This document shows positions 55,418 through 63,390 of a stretch of DNA of 64,000 nt, one piece after another (the first letter of the stretch is position 1; the number at the start of each line of letters is the position of its first letter). This stretch comes from JAMBLL01 sp964460075 (GTDB lineage Bacteria > Actinomycetota > Acidimicrobiia > Spongiisociales > UBA5794), in assembly GCA_964460075.1 (NCBI GenBank), contig CAYWPC010000002.1:1-64000 (forward strand), written 5' to 3'. The notes under the pieces are model-generated. The model worked only from the letters and a program-made list of their open reading frames with translations. It was not told the origin of the DNA and made no database searches. The translations under genes and the position numbers were made by a program.

Positions 55418-56497
55418 TCAGAGGCGCACCGGCATCAGGAGGCACCGGAAATCTGTTGAGTTCCCCCCGTGAATGAGGCCTGGCTTCAAGGGATCACTCG
55501 TCTCGATCGCAACCCTCTCATCCTCTACTGCGTTGATCGCATCCGTGAGATACCGTGTGTTGAAAGCGATCGTCATGTCGTCACCCGTGTAGTCACCCTC
55601 CAACAACTCGGTGGCCTCTCCAACCTCCTGGCGAATAACGCTTAGTTCCACACCGCCGCTGTGCATCGCCAGGCGAACAGGGATGTGATCCTCTGCGACA
55701 AGAGCCGCTCTCCCAACGGCCTCAAGAAACATCGCCTTGTCCACGATCAGTCGATTGATGTGGCCTTTCGGGAGCAGCTGCCTGTAGTTCGGGAATGTTG
55801 CATCAATGATCCGCGCCGTCATCCGACCCAGATCGGTCACGAAGGACGCTTCCCTCTCCCCGAGTGCAATGCGCATCTCCCCGCCACCAACGGTCTTGCC
55901 AAGTTCGCGTAGAGCGCGGTACGGGACGAGTTTCGAACCCTGCGCCGCAACGCCAGGAACGTCCTTGACAGCGAGCCGGTACGAGTCTGTCGCCACAAGT
56001 CGAAGCGAATCCTCTATCGCTTCGAAGAGAACCCCCGTCAGAGTCGGGCGAGCATCGTCTGTCGAAGCCGCAACCCCCACCTGGGAGAGAGCTTTGATAA
56101 CCTTCGCCCCGTCGACGGTAACGGCATCGTTCAGCTCGGCATCGACAATCTTCGGGTAGTCCTCGACAACCATCTCGCGCAGTTTGAAGCGTGGCCCACT
56201 CCCCGTGATCTCGATGCCGCCTTCCACTGAGGCGAGCGATACCGCTCCAGGCGGAAGCTTTCTCACAGCCTCCGCAGCCAACTTCGCGGGGATGACCGCC
56301 TTCCCCTCCTCTGTGACCTCCACATCGAGATACGTCCGAACCGTGATTTCGTTGTCGGTACCGGTTACGGTCAGTTTGCCGCCTGAAACATCACAGAGAA
56401 CACCCTGAAGCACCGGAAGGGGGGAACGCATACCGACTGCTCTCGAAGCTCTTGCGAGCACATCGGCTAGATCGTCTCTTTCTGCTCTGATTCGCAC
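55418..56497 (-). CDS. dnaN: DNA polymerase III beta subunit (sliding clamp)
   Basis: A 359-residue clamp protein. The opening MRIRAERDDLADVLARASRAVG and the end HGGNSTDFRCLLMPVRL are typical. The three-domain repeat structure is visible through the SGPRFKLREMVVEDYPKI and GRMTARIIDATFPNYRQLLP blocks. The GTG start faces the origin region. Confidence 0.97.
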   Translation of the reverse strand: MRIRAERDDLADVLARASRAVGMRSPLPVLQGVLCDVSGGKLTVTGTDNEITVRTYLDVEVTEEGKAVIPAKLAAEAVRKLPPGAVSLASVEGGIEITGSGPRFKLREMVVEDYPKIVDAELNDAVTVDGAKVIKALSQVGVAASTDDARPTLTGVLFEAIEDSLRLVATDSYRLAVKDVPGVAAQGSKLVPYRALRELGKTVGGGEMRIALGEREASFVTDLGRMTARIIDATFPNYRQLLPKGHINRLIVDKAMFLEAVGRAALVAEDHIPVRLAMHSGGVELSVIRQEVGEATELLEGDYTGDDMTIAFNTRYLTDAINAVEDERVAIETSDPLKPGLIHGGNSTDFRCLLMPVRL

Positions 56498-56684
56498 GTT
56501 GTTCTTTCCCTGCTGTTGCTACTGAATATTCTTTAAAGAGTAGTGGTAGTAGTAGGCCCTGTGGATTGTGGAAATCTCTCCAAAACCGTTGGTATGACAG
56601 CCCTGTCGCCTCCACAGGCATTGTGCACATCTTGGACGATATCCCCAAGCACGTCCGTGTGGATGAAACCCGTGTGGAGAAGTA
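56498..56684. other. oriC: Replication origin (oriC) in the dnaA-dnaN gap
   Basis: Four reverse-oriented DnaA boxes of the TGTGGA type stand at 56560-56568, 56568-56576, 56658-56666 and 56673-56681. Next to the first is a run of TAG triplets (about 56540-56555, TAGTGGTAGTAGTAG), like the DnaA-trio element. An AT-rich part (56520-56540, GAATATTCTTTAAA) then lies beyond it. This box-trio-AT order fits a basal unwinding module. No experimental support here. Confidence 0.75.
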
Positions 56685-58070
56685 TCATCTTGTCCCCAGT
56701 TGCTGTGTGATCTCTGTGACTTGGTCATACACTGTTTTGTCTGTCTGAATGAGCCCCTTGATCTTGTCGACAGCGTGCATGACCGTTGTGTGGTCACGCC
56801 CTCCGAAGGCCTGTCCGATGCGGGGCAGAGAGAGGTCCGTGTGCTCTCGGCAGACGTACATTGCGATCTGTCTCTGACGCGCTAAAGGTTGTTTTCTGGA
56901 ACTCCCTGTCAAATCGGAACGGGGAATCTCGTAGTACTGCACGACTGAGGAGATTATGACATCGGCTGTGAGGGGTGCCGACGCCTGGAGTTGGACGACG
57001 TCACGAAGCACGGAGGATGCGAGATCTAGGGTTACCCGCTCGTTGGTCAACGTCGCAAACGCGGTGACGCGTGTCAGTGCCCCCTCCAGCTCGCGGATGT
57101 TGTCGGCAACGTTCTGTGCGATGAATTCCAGAACGTCGTCTGGTACAGGGGTGGGAGCAGCCGAGGCATTCTTTCGCAGAATTGCAAGGCGCGTCTCTAT
57201 GTCAGGGCTTTGAATGTCTGTCGTCAAGCCCCATTCGAACCGGCTCCTGACACGGTCCTCAAGCGTTCGAAGCTCGCGCGGGGCACGATCCGAAGAGATG
57301 ACGAGCTGATTTCCTGCCTCATAGAGGGAGTTGAAGGTGTGGAAGAACTCCTCGAGAACCTGTTCTTTGCCTTCGAAGAACTGGACGTCGTCGAGGAGGA
57401 GGAGGTTGACGGTGCGGTACCGGTCCTTGAAGTCGACCATGCGCTTGCGGCGAATCGAATTGATGAAATCGTTGAAAAATGTCTCAGACGTCACATACCG
57501 TACCGTGGCCGCGGGGTCGAGTTCGAGGCGATGTTGCCCCACTGCGTGGAGAAGGTGTGTCTTCCCAAGCCCTGCCCCCGCGTAGATGAAGAGGGGGTTG
57601 TAGTGGCGACCAGGTTGTTCTGCAACGGCCTGTGCAGCAGCGTGAGCGAACCTATTGGATTGGCCGACCACGAAGTTTTCGAACGAATAGCGTGCAAAGA
57701 GGTTCGTGGTCGCCGTTGGTGTTGGCGAATGTCCGTTCGAGAGAGTGTCGCCGAAGGTTGCCTGGTAGGGAGGAAGGTCGTCGAGAGGTTCAGGAACGGC
57801 GAGTCCTGGTGCGACGGTGATTGAGACTTCGAAGGGGCCCGACCAGACGGAGGAGGCAACCTCGTTGATTTGGTGTGTGTAATTATCGATGACCCAAGTG
57901 GCGTTGAATCGGTTAGGTGCCTCAAGGGTGAGGCTCTCATCTTCTCGCTCAATCGCAAGTGGTCTGATCCATGTCTCCCACTTCGCTATGCCGATAACGT
58001 CTCTGAGGCGGCTGTGGAACAATTCGATTTGTGCACTTACAACTCCGCGAGGCGTCTCGGTGACTCCCAC
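56685..58070 (-). CDS. dnaA: Chromosomal replication initiator DnaA
   Basis: A 461-residue initiator. Domain I begins IELFHSRLRDVIGIAKWETWIRPL. The AAA+ domain has Walker A YAGAGLGKTHLLHAVG near 160 and Walker B LLLLDDVQFFEGK. Domain IV ends with the DNA-binding signature FGGRDHTTVMHAVDKI. The GTG at 58070 was chosen because GGAG lies upstream and domain I starts close behind it. The linker (about 93-120) is short. Confidence 0.96.
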   Translation of the reverse strand: MGVTETPRGVVSAQIELFHSRLRDVIGIAKWETWIRPLAIEREDESLTLEAPNRFNATWVIDNYTHQINEVASSVWSGPFEVSITVAPGLAVPEPLDDLPPYQATFGDTLSNGHSPTPTATTNLFARYSFENFVVGQSNRFAHAAAQAVAEQPGRHYNPLFIYAGAGLGKTHLLHAVGQHRLELDPAATVRYVTSETFFNDFINSIRRKRMVDFKDRYRTVNLLLLDDVQFFEGKEQVLEEFFHTFNSLYEAGNQLVISSDRAPRELRTLEDRVRSRFEWGLTTDIQSPDIETRLAILRKNASAAPTPVPDDVLEFIAQNVADNIRELEGALTRVTAFATLTNERVTLDLASSVLRDVVQLQASAPLTADVIISSVVQYYEIPRSDLTGSSRKQPLARQRQIAMYVCREHTDLSLPRIGQAFGGRDHTTVMHAVDKIKGLIQTDKTVYDQVTEITQQLGTR

Positions 58071-58519
58071 GACCTGTACTCCAATCGGGCTTGCGCCACA
58101 CTGATAAAACTGTCCACACACCTATCCACAGGATGTGGAGAAGGTGTGCCATAACCACAAAGGCTTGTACTCCTTGGGGGGAAGAGCGGACATCCGCCGG
58201 TGGAGTGAAGGCGAGCATAGGGAAGGTCGTCGAAGCACGGCAAGAGTGAGAAATTCGTCGGTACTTGGTAGAGTGCTGATGAGGGTGGACAGGCTAAAAG
58301 CGTTGTGGCGCAAGGGTTTCTAGCAGGCGTATCGATAGGGTGCAACGGGACGGTTTACCGGTGTTTGCCTGAAACAGCCTTCTTCTGTGTTTCGCGACAC
58401 CTTGCTAGTTTTCGCGCACTTCGATCGATGTGTCGTTTCGGGCACGATGTCCCTAGAATGCTCCCGATTCGTGATCTCACGGATGTACCGCGACTTCCCC
58501 AACCAGGGACTACCTCATC
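58071..58519. promoter_or_regulatory. dnaA-rpmH divergent promoter region
   Basis: About 450 bp without a gene. It holds DnaA-box-like sites CTGTCCACA (58110-58118), CTATCCACA (58122-58130) and TGTGGAGAA (58134-58142), close to the dnaA start, which suggests autoregulation or a second origin part. Promoters for both directions must lie here; I could not fix -10/-35 elements. Confidence 0.6.
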
Positions 58520-58654
58520 ATGAAGCGTACCTATCAACCAAATAATCGCCGCCGTAAGCGCAAGCACGGCTTTCGGGTGCGCATGCGCACCCGCTCGGGG
58601 CGGGCACTCGTTAAGCGTCGCCGCACCAAGGGCCGTCACGAACTCTCCGCTTAG
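58520..58654 (+). CDS. rpmH: 50S ribosomal protein L34
   Basis: A 44-residue very basic protein that opens MKRTYQPNNRRRKRKHGFRV and ends with RTKGRHELSA, the universal L34 pattern. The ATG at 58520 is followed by a stop at 58652-58654. It lies eight bases before rnpA, the conserved pair. Confidence 0.97.
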   Translation: MKRTYQPNNRRRKRKHGFRVRMRTRSGRALVKRRRTKGRHELSA

Positions 58655-58661
58655 GGTTCGG

Positions 58662-59006
58662 TTGTACGTCTCGCTCCGTCCCGGATCCCGATTCCGATCA
58701 ATGTACCGTGCGGGGTCGATGCGCCGATGCGGAGGGATCGTGGTGTTTACCGCGGGAGGAAGCTCGACACAGCCTGAGGCCGGGTTTGTTGCAGGGAAGA
58801 AGGTTGGAAATGCAGTTGCACGAAATCGAGCGAAGCGAAGACTTCGTGCGGCCGCTCGACTGGCACGCCTTCGCCCGGAAACGGCCTATGTCTTTGTTGC
58901 AACGCCAGAAGTCCTTGATGCACCATTCGCGACATTGGTCAACTGGGTTGATCGGGCTGCTCAGCCAGGTGACTCCGTGATCAACCCGAGGAGTCAGCGT
59001 GGCTGA
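58662..59006 (+). CDS. rnpA: Ribonuclease P protein component
   Basis: A 114-residue basic protein. FRSMYRAGSMRRCGGIVVF leads to the RNR motif GNAVARNRAKRRLRAAARL near residue 49, which binds the RNase P RNA. A TTG at 58662 is the most plausible start, since no ATG or GTG lies before the conserved part. It overlaps yidD by eight bases. Confidence 0.93.
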   Translation: MYVSLRPGSRFRSMYRAGSMRRCGGIVVFTAGGSSTQPEAGFVAGKKVGNAVARNRAKRRLRAAARLARLRPETAYVFVATPEVLDAPFATLVNWVDRAAQPGDSVINPRSQRG

Positions 59007-59286
59007 GCAACAGACCTCAAGGATTGGGCCTCTTTCTAGGGGCGCCTTGTTGCTCGTTCGCGGATATCAGAAGTTGGTGTCACCGTTGTTGCGAAGTAAC
59101 TGCCGCTACTACCCCACTTGCTCTCATTACACACATGAGGCGATCGAGGTGCACGGTGCCGCACGAGGTTCCTGGCTCGGTGTCAAGCGAATTGCCCGGT
59201 GCCACCCGTTCCACGAAGGTGGATTCGATCCCGTACCGGGGTCACATAGAGACCGAACCCAGACAGCCGAAGGGAGTCCTTCGTGA
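58999..59286 (+). CDS. yidD: Membrane protein insertion efficiency factor YidD
   Basis: A 95-residue protein with the YidD blocks LLLVRGYQKLVSPLLRSNCRYYPTCSHY and RIARCHPFHEGGFDPVP. The GTG at 58999 has GAGGAG upstream. It overlaps rnpA and yidC, so the cluster is translationally coupled. Confidence 0.95.
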   Translation: MAEQQTSRIGPLSRGALLLVRGYQKLVSPLLRSNCRYYPTCSHYTHEAIEVHGAARGSWLGVKRIARCHPFHEGGFDPVPGSHRDRTQTAEGSPS

Positions 59287-60209
59287 ATCCGTGGGAGCTA
59301 TTGCTCGACGTTCTCGGGACCACACTGTCGTTCTACTACGACATTATTCCAGAATATGGTATTTCTATCATCCTGCTCACTCTTACGGTGAGCCTCCTGC
59401 TCTTCCCTTTGACGTTTAAGCAGACGAAGTCCATGCGCGCGATGGGAGAGATCCAGCCCGAGGTCAAGAAGCTCCAAAAGGAGTTCAAAGGCCAGAAGGA
59501 AGAGCTGAACAAGCGATTGATGGAGCTCTACAAGGAACGCGGCGTCAATCCGGCAGCGGGCTGCCTCCCCTTGCTCATCATGATGCCGATCTGGTTCGCT
59601 CTCTATCGGGTGCTCTGGCAGGGATGGGGTATCCCCGATGGATCTACCCTGAGCGGTGTCATCGAGTCTGCGAACCGAGCGCTGTACACCGTCGACGCAT
59701 CGGGCAACCTGACGTCGACGCTGCGGGAGGGCGTCGACTTCTCCTCGAAGCAGTTCGACCATGTGACCTTCCTGGGTATGAATCTGATGGTTCGACCCAG
59801 TCAGGCGGTCGACTTTGGCAACATCGTGGGTGCTCTGCCCTACATCGTATTGATAGCGGCCATCGTCGTTGCTGGCTACTACCAGCAGCTTCAGACGACG
59901 AAGCGTCGCAATGATGGTGACCACAACGATCCGTCACAGAAATCGCAGATGCAGGGGATGCAGAACGCAATGAAGTTCATGCCAGTGATCTTCGGTCTCA
60001 TCTCCTGGAATTTTGTAACGGGTCTGGGGCTCTACTTCGCCACGTCGAATATCTTCCGCGTCGGACAGCAGGCCATCATCCTGCGGTCCCACAACGAAGA
60101 CGGCGGCGAGACGAGCGGCAAGGGCGTGGACGTCGATTCCAACGAGCCCGAGAGCAGCGGACCATCACCACATGCGAGCAAGAAGCGCAACCGCAAACGA
60201 AGGAAGTAA
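59283..60209 (+). CDS. yidC: Membrane protein insertase YidC
   Basis: A 308-residue Oxa1/YidC protein with about five helices. The cytoplasmic hairpin KSMRAMGEIQPEVKKLQKEFKGQKEELNKRLMELYKERGVNPAAGCLPLLIMMPIWFALY is diagnostic, as is the late SWNFVTGLGLYFATSN helix. It has a basic tail (KKRNRKRRK) for ribosome or Jag binding. It lacks the large periplasmic domain of proteobacterial YidC. Confidence 0.96.
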   Translation: MNPWELLLDVLGTTLSFYYDIIPEYGISIILLTLTVSLLLFPLTFKQTKSMRAMGEIQPEVKKLQKEFKGQKEELNKRLMELYKERGVNPAAGCLPLLIMMPIWFALYRVLWQGWGIPDGSTLSGVIESANRALYTVDASGNLTSTLREGVDFSSKQFDHVTFLGMNLMVRPSQAVDFGNIVGALPYIVLIAAIVVAGYYQQLQTTKRRNDGDHNDPSQKSQMQGMQNAMKFMPVIFGLISWNFVTGLGLYFATSNIFRVGQQAIILRSHNEDGGETSGKGVDVDSNEPESSGPSPHASKKRNRKRRK

Positions 60210-60213
60210 CCCG

Positions 60214-61065
60214 ATGGAGTGGGTTGAAGTACAAGGGAAATCGGTCGATCTGGCCGTGCAAGTCGCTCTCGGGGAACTTGGCCTCTCATCGGTGGAAGAT
60301 GCGCGGGTCGAGGTAATTCAGGAGCCGAAACCAGGCTTTCTGGGCATGGGCGGCAGGGAGGCGATCGTCAAGGTCACGCGTGCGCCGAAGCGCAGGCGGA
60401 GGAACCGGGGCAATCGCAGAGGTCGACAGAGCGGTTCTGACAGCCAGCGCAACGGCACGAAGCAGACCACAGGCGACAACCAGGCCAAAAGCAGGAAGCC
60501 TCGACAGAATCAGAGTAACCCGAAGCGGCGTCAGGAGAAGAAGGTGCCCGAGCCACAAGCCGAGCCTCAACAAAAGCAGAGAACCGACCGTCCCGAGGAA
60601 GCTCCGATCGAGACACAGGCGAAGGTCGCCGCATCCTTTATCAGTGGTTTGCTTGACGCCTTCGGCCTCGAGGGTGCCATCGAGACACGTATTGACGATG
60701 ACGTGCTGTACCTCGACGTGACGGGCGAGCAGACGGAGGCCTTGATCGGACCGAAGGGATCGGTCATGTACTCCGTGCTGGAGCTCACCCGAACGGTTGT
60801 GCAGCGAAAGACGTACGGTGCACCCCGAATGCGGATTGATATTGGTGGATACGTGGAGCGTCGACGCGAAGCCCTCAAGATATACGCCGGCAAATTGGCG
60901 GAGCAGGTCATTGAGGACCAGAACGAGGTCATGCTCGAGTCGATGAACCCTGCAGACCGCAAGGTTGTTCACGACGCCGTTGCCGAGATCGAGGGCGTGC
61001 GATCGTACTCCGAGGGCGAGGACCCCCGGCGAGCTGTCGTCATCGCCTACGTCGACGACGAGTGA
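60214..61065 (+). CDS. jag: Jag/KhpB RNA-binding protein
   Basis: A 283-residue protein. The amino-terminal Jag_N domain reads WVEVQGKSVDLAVQVALGEL and has GFLGMGGREA. A long Lys/Arg/Gln-rich linker (about 60-135) follows, then a KH domain near 150-205 and an R3H domain with MNPADRKVVHDAVAEIEGVRSYSEGEDPRRAVVI. The ATG at 60214 begins the Jag_N domain. It binds RNA and affects envelope synthesis in relatives. Confidence 0.94.
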   Translation: MEWVEVQGKSVDLAVQVALGELGLSSVEDARVEVIQEPKPGFLGMGGREAIVKVTRAPKRRRRNRGNRRGRQSGSDSQRNGTKQTTGDNQAKSRKPRQNQSNPKRRQEKKVPEPQAEPQQKQRTDRPEEAPIETQAKVAASFISGLLDAFGLEGAIETRIDDDVLYLDVTGEQTEALIGPKGSVMYSVLELTRTVVQRKTYGAPRMRIDIGGYVERRREALKIYAGKLAEQVIEDQNEVMLESMNPADRKVVHDAVAEIEGVRSYSEGEDPRRAVVIAYVDDE

Positions 61066-61070
61066 ATCCG

Positions 61071-61086
61071 TGTTTCACGTGAAACA
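61071..61086. promoter_or_regulatory. parS site 1 (perfect)
   Basis: TGTTTCACGTGAAACA is an exact match to the consensus ParB-binding palindrome. It lies five bases after the jag stop and 0.7 kb from parA. Confidence 0.95.
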
Positions 61087-61108
61087 GAGTGGGTAGCGAG
61101 CCGGTTAC

Positions 61109-61124
61109 TGTTGCACGTGAAACA
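61109..61124. promoter_or_regulatory. parS site 2 (one mismatch)
   Basis: TGTTGCACGTGAAACA differs from the consensus by one base, 22 bp from the first site. It overlaps the left end of the long inverted repeat at 61124-61204. Confidence 0.85.
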
Positions 61125-61204
61125 TCGCAACAAGCAGTATGACGTGATGGCCCGCTGGTTGGGAGTCGATTTGACTCCCAACCAGCGGGCTTCCTTGTTG
61201 CGAT
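61124..61204 (+). repeat. Long hairpin overlapping the rsmG start
   Basis: An 18-bp perfect stem (61150-61167 with 61173-61190) encloses the loop GATTT. Outside it, ATCGCAACAAG (61124-61134) pairs with CTTGTTGCGAT (61194-61204) across unequal spacers of 15 and 3 bases. In total 29 base pairs. Confidence 0.9.
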
Positions 61205-61743
61205 ACGAGGAGTGGCTCTCGACAGAGGCGATTGTGGCTGGGGGGATCGGTCCGAACGAGGGAGAGCGGCTCTTCGATAGACACATCGTCGACTCCCTGG
61301 CTTACCTGGTTGGGTTCCCCGCAGGTACGAAGACGGTACTCGACGTGGGCGGCGGCGTCGGCCTTCCAAGTATTCCGTTGGCGATTGCTCTACCTGACCT
61401 CAACTTCACGCTCATCGATAGATCTGGGCGCCGATGTCACCTCGCGAAGCGAGCGATACGGATCCTGGGGGTCGCGAACGTGGTCGTGGCCAACGTTGAT
61501 GTACGCAGCGTGACGGATGTATGTGACGTCGTGACGTTTCGTGCCTCGCTGCCTATTGCGGAGGCAGCTATCGTCACAGAGAAGCGGACGGCGGTGGGCG
61601 GCGTTGGTTTACTCAACGTATCTCGACGCCGAGCGGAGCCATCCATCGGTAGTCCACCGAAGGGTATTACGTTCGCGCTGTCATCCGAGGGGAGTGGAGT
61701 GCTTGACTCTCCAGTCTGGCTCCTTAGGATGCATCACGGCTGA
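61147..61743 (+). CDS. rsmG: 16S rRNA (guanine-527-N7)-methyltransferase RsmG
   Basis: A 198-residue methyltransferase. The opening GVDLTPNQRASLLRYEEWL is typical. FDRHIVDSLAYL lies near residue 47, motif I is VLDVGGGVGLPSIPLAI near 65, then LNFTLIDRSGRRCHLAKRA. It methylates G527 of 16S rRNA. The ATG at 61147 is the most conservative start; a TTG at 61111 or GTG at 61117 in frame would overlap parS site 2. An exceptionally stable hairpin covers its first codons. Confidence 0.9.
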   Translation: MARWLGVDLTPNQRASLLRYEEWLSTEAIVAGGIGPNEGERLFDRHIVDSLAYLVGFPAGTKTVLDVGGGVGLPSIPLAIALPDLNFTLIDRSGRRCHLAKRAIRILGVANVVVANVDVRSVTDVCDVVTFRASLPIAEAAIVTEKRTAVGGVGLLNVSRRRAEPSIGSPPKGITFALSSEGSGVLDSPVWLLRMHHG

Positions 61744-61769
61744 CCTTACAGTGAGGAGTACACCGGACG

Positions 61770-62546
61770 ATGTCTGACGGCAGGATCGTTGCGATCGCCA
61801 ATCAGAAGGGTGGCGTCGGCAAGTCCACGACCGCCATCAACCTCGGGGCAGGCCTTGCTTTCCAGGAGGAACGGGTCCTGATCGTCGACCTGGACCCCCA
61901 GGGAAATACAACCTCAGGCCTCGGTGTTGATCGCGTGTCGATCGACCAGTCGACCTATGAGGTTCTCGTAGACGACGCTCCCCTCGCCGACGTTCTCGAA
62001 CCTACATCCGTTCGAAATCTCCACCTTGTGCCTGCTACGATCGAACTTGCAGGAGCAGAGATCGAGTTGGTCTCGATGTTCTCAAGAGAGTTGCGCCTCA
62101 AGCAGGCGCTCGCTCGTGTTGTGGACGAGTACGACTTCATCTTGATCGACTGTCCACCGTCGCTCGGCCTGCTTACGGTCAACGGCCTCGCTGCCGCAGA
62201 CGAGGTCATGATTCCAATACAGTGCGAGTACTACGCACTTGAGGGTGTGAGTCAGTTGACGCGGAACATCAGTCTCGTTCAGACAAACCTTAACCCTGAA
62301 CTGGAGATCGAGGGTGTTGTGTTGACGATGTTCGATGGGCGTACGAAATTGGCGAGCGATGTTGTAGCCCAGGTCAGGGAGCACTTCGGTTCTACCTCGT
62401 ATAAGACGGTGATTCCGCGGACGGTTCGCCTGAGTGAGGCGCCATCGTACGGGGAGCCGATCGAGGCCTACGATCCGATGTCGCGGGGAGCCATTGCCTA
62501 TAGGGAGTTGGCACGAGAGTTCAGGAGACGCCATGGCCGCACGTAA
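61770..62546 (+). CDS. parA: Chromosome partitioning ATPase ParA
   Basis: A 258-residue deviant-Walker ATPase. The P-loop is NQKGGVGKSTTAINLGAGLA near residue 12, Walker A' lysine in KGGVGKS, LIVDLDPQGNTTSGLG near 40 and the DNA-binding arginine region KLASDVVAQVREHFG. It moves ParB-parS complexes along the nucleoid. It overlaps parB by 14 bases. Confidence 0.97.
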   Translation: MSDGRIVAIANQKGGVGKSTTAINLGAGLAFQEERVLIVDLDPQGNTTSGLGVDRVSIDQSTYEVLVDDAPLADVLEPTSVRNLHLVPATIELAGAEIELVSMFSRELRLKQALARVVDEYDFILIDCPPSLGLLTVNGLAAADEVMIPIQCEYYALEGVSQLTRNISLVQTNLNPELEIEGVVLTMFDGRTKLASDVVAQVREHFGSTSYKTVIPRTVRLSEAPSYGEPIEAYDPMSRGAIAYRELAREFRRRHGRT

Positions 62547-63390
62547 GAGTGGACTGGGGCGGGGCCTCGACGCCCTGATCCCACAGGACCATCCCGAAGC
62601 CGGATACGCAGAAATCAAAGTCGCCGACATTCGTCCCAACCCGGGCCAACCACGGAGGGACTTCGAGGAGGCCGGCATCGACGCGCTGGCGTCATCGATA
62701 GCGTCTGTAGGCCTTCTCCAACCGATTGTGGTTAGGCCAGACGGGGAAGGGTATGTCCTCGTTGCTGGAGAGAGAAGGCTGCGTGCGGCCAGGCAAGTGG
62801 GCCTGGTACGGATTCCCGCAGTTGTCCGGGGGGAGACGGACGACAAGACGAACCTCACGGAGGCACTCGTCGAGAACCTGCAGCGCGAGGACCTCTCCGT
62901 ACTCGAAGAGGCAGCGGCATTCAAACACCTTATGGAAGATTATGGAATGACCCACGACGAGGTTGCGGGACAGTTCGGGAAGTCTCGCAGCGCGGTGTCG
63001 AACACTGTTCGCCTTCTTGCGCTTCCTGGTGCAATCCAGTCCATGCTCGTTGCAGGGGATCTCACGCCGGGGCATGCACGGGCTCTGCTCGGTACGGACG
63101 ACGAGGCGTTCGCACTTCACATTGCGAAGCGGGCAGTTGAGCAAGGCTGGACGGTGAGGCGCGTTGAGGAGGCCATTCGCCTCAGATCGACAGAGTCGGG
63201 AAGACCAACGGGTTCGAAGCGACGTGTCCGTCCTGCGGCGATCATCGAACTCGAGGAGCGGCTGCAAGAGCGTCTCGGGACCAAGGTGAGCATCGACTAC
63301 CGCGGCAAAGGCGGCAAGATCACCATCAGATACGCCTCACCGGAGGACCTTGAGAGGATCTACCGTCACCTCTTCGAGCCGTCTGCCTGA
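62533..63390 (+). CDS. parB: Chromosome partitioning protein ParB
   Basis: A 285-residue CTP-dependent DNA clamp. The amino end MAARKSGLGRGLDALIP is typical, IRPNPGQPRRDFEEAGIDALASSI leads to VAGERRLRAARQVGL (CTP-binding motif) near residue 79, and the helix-turn-helix includes VAGQFGKSRSAVSNTVRLLAL near 150. It would load at the parS sites at 61071 and 61109. The ATG has AGGAGA upstream. Confidence 0.97.
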   Translation: MAARKSGLGRGLDALIPQDHPEAGYAEIKVADIRPNPGQPRRDFEEAGIDALASSIASVGLLQPIVVRPDGEGYVLVAGERRLRAARQVGLVRIPAVVRGETDDKTNLTEALVENLQREDLSVLEEAAAFKHLMEDYGMTHDEVAGQFGKSRSAVSNTVRLLALPGAIQSMLVAGDLTPGHARALLGTDDEAFALHIAKRAVEQGWTVRRVEEAIRLRSTESGRPTGSKRRVRPAAIIELEERLQERLGTKVSIDYRGKGGKITIRYASPEDLERIYRHLFEPSA

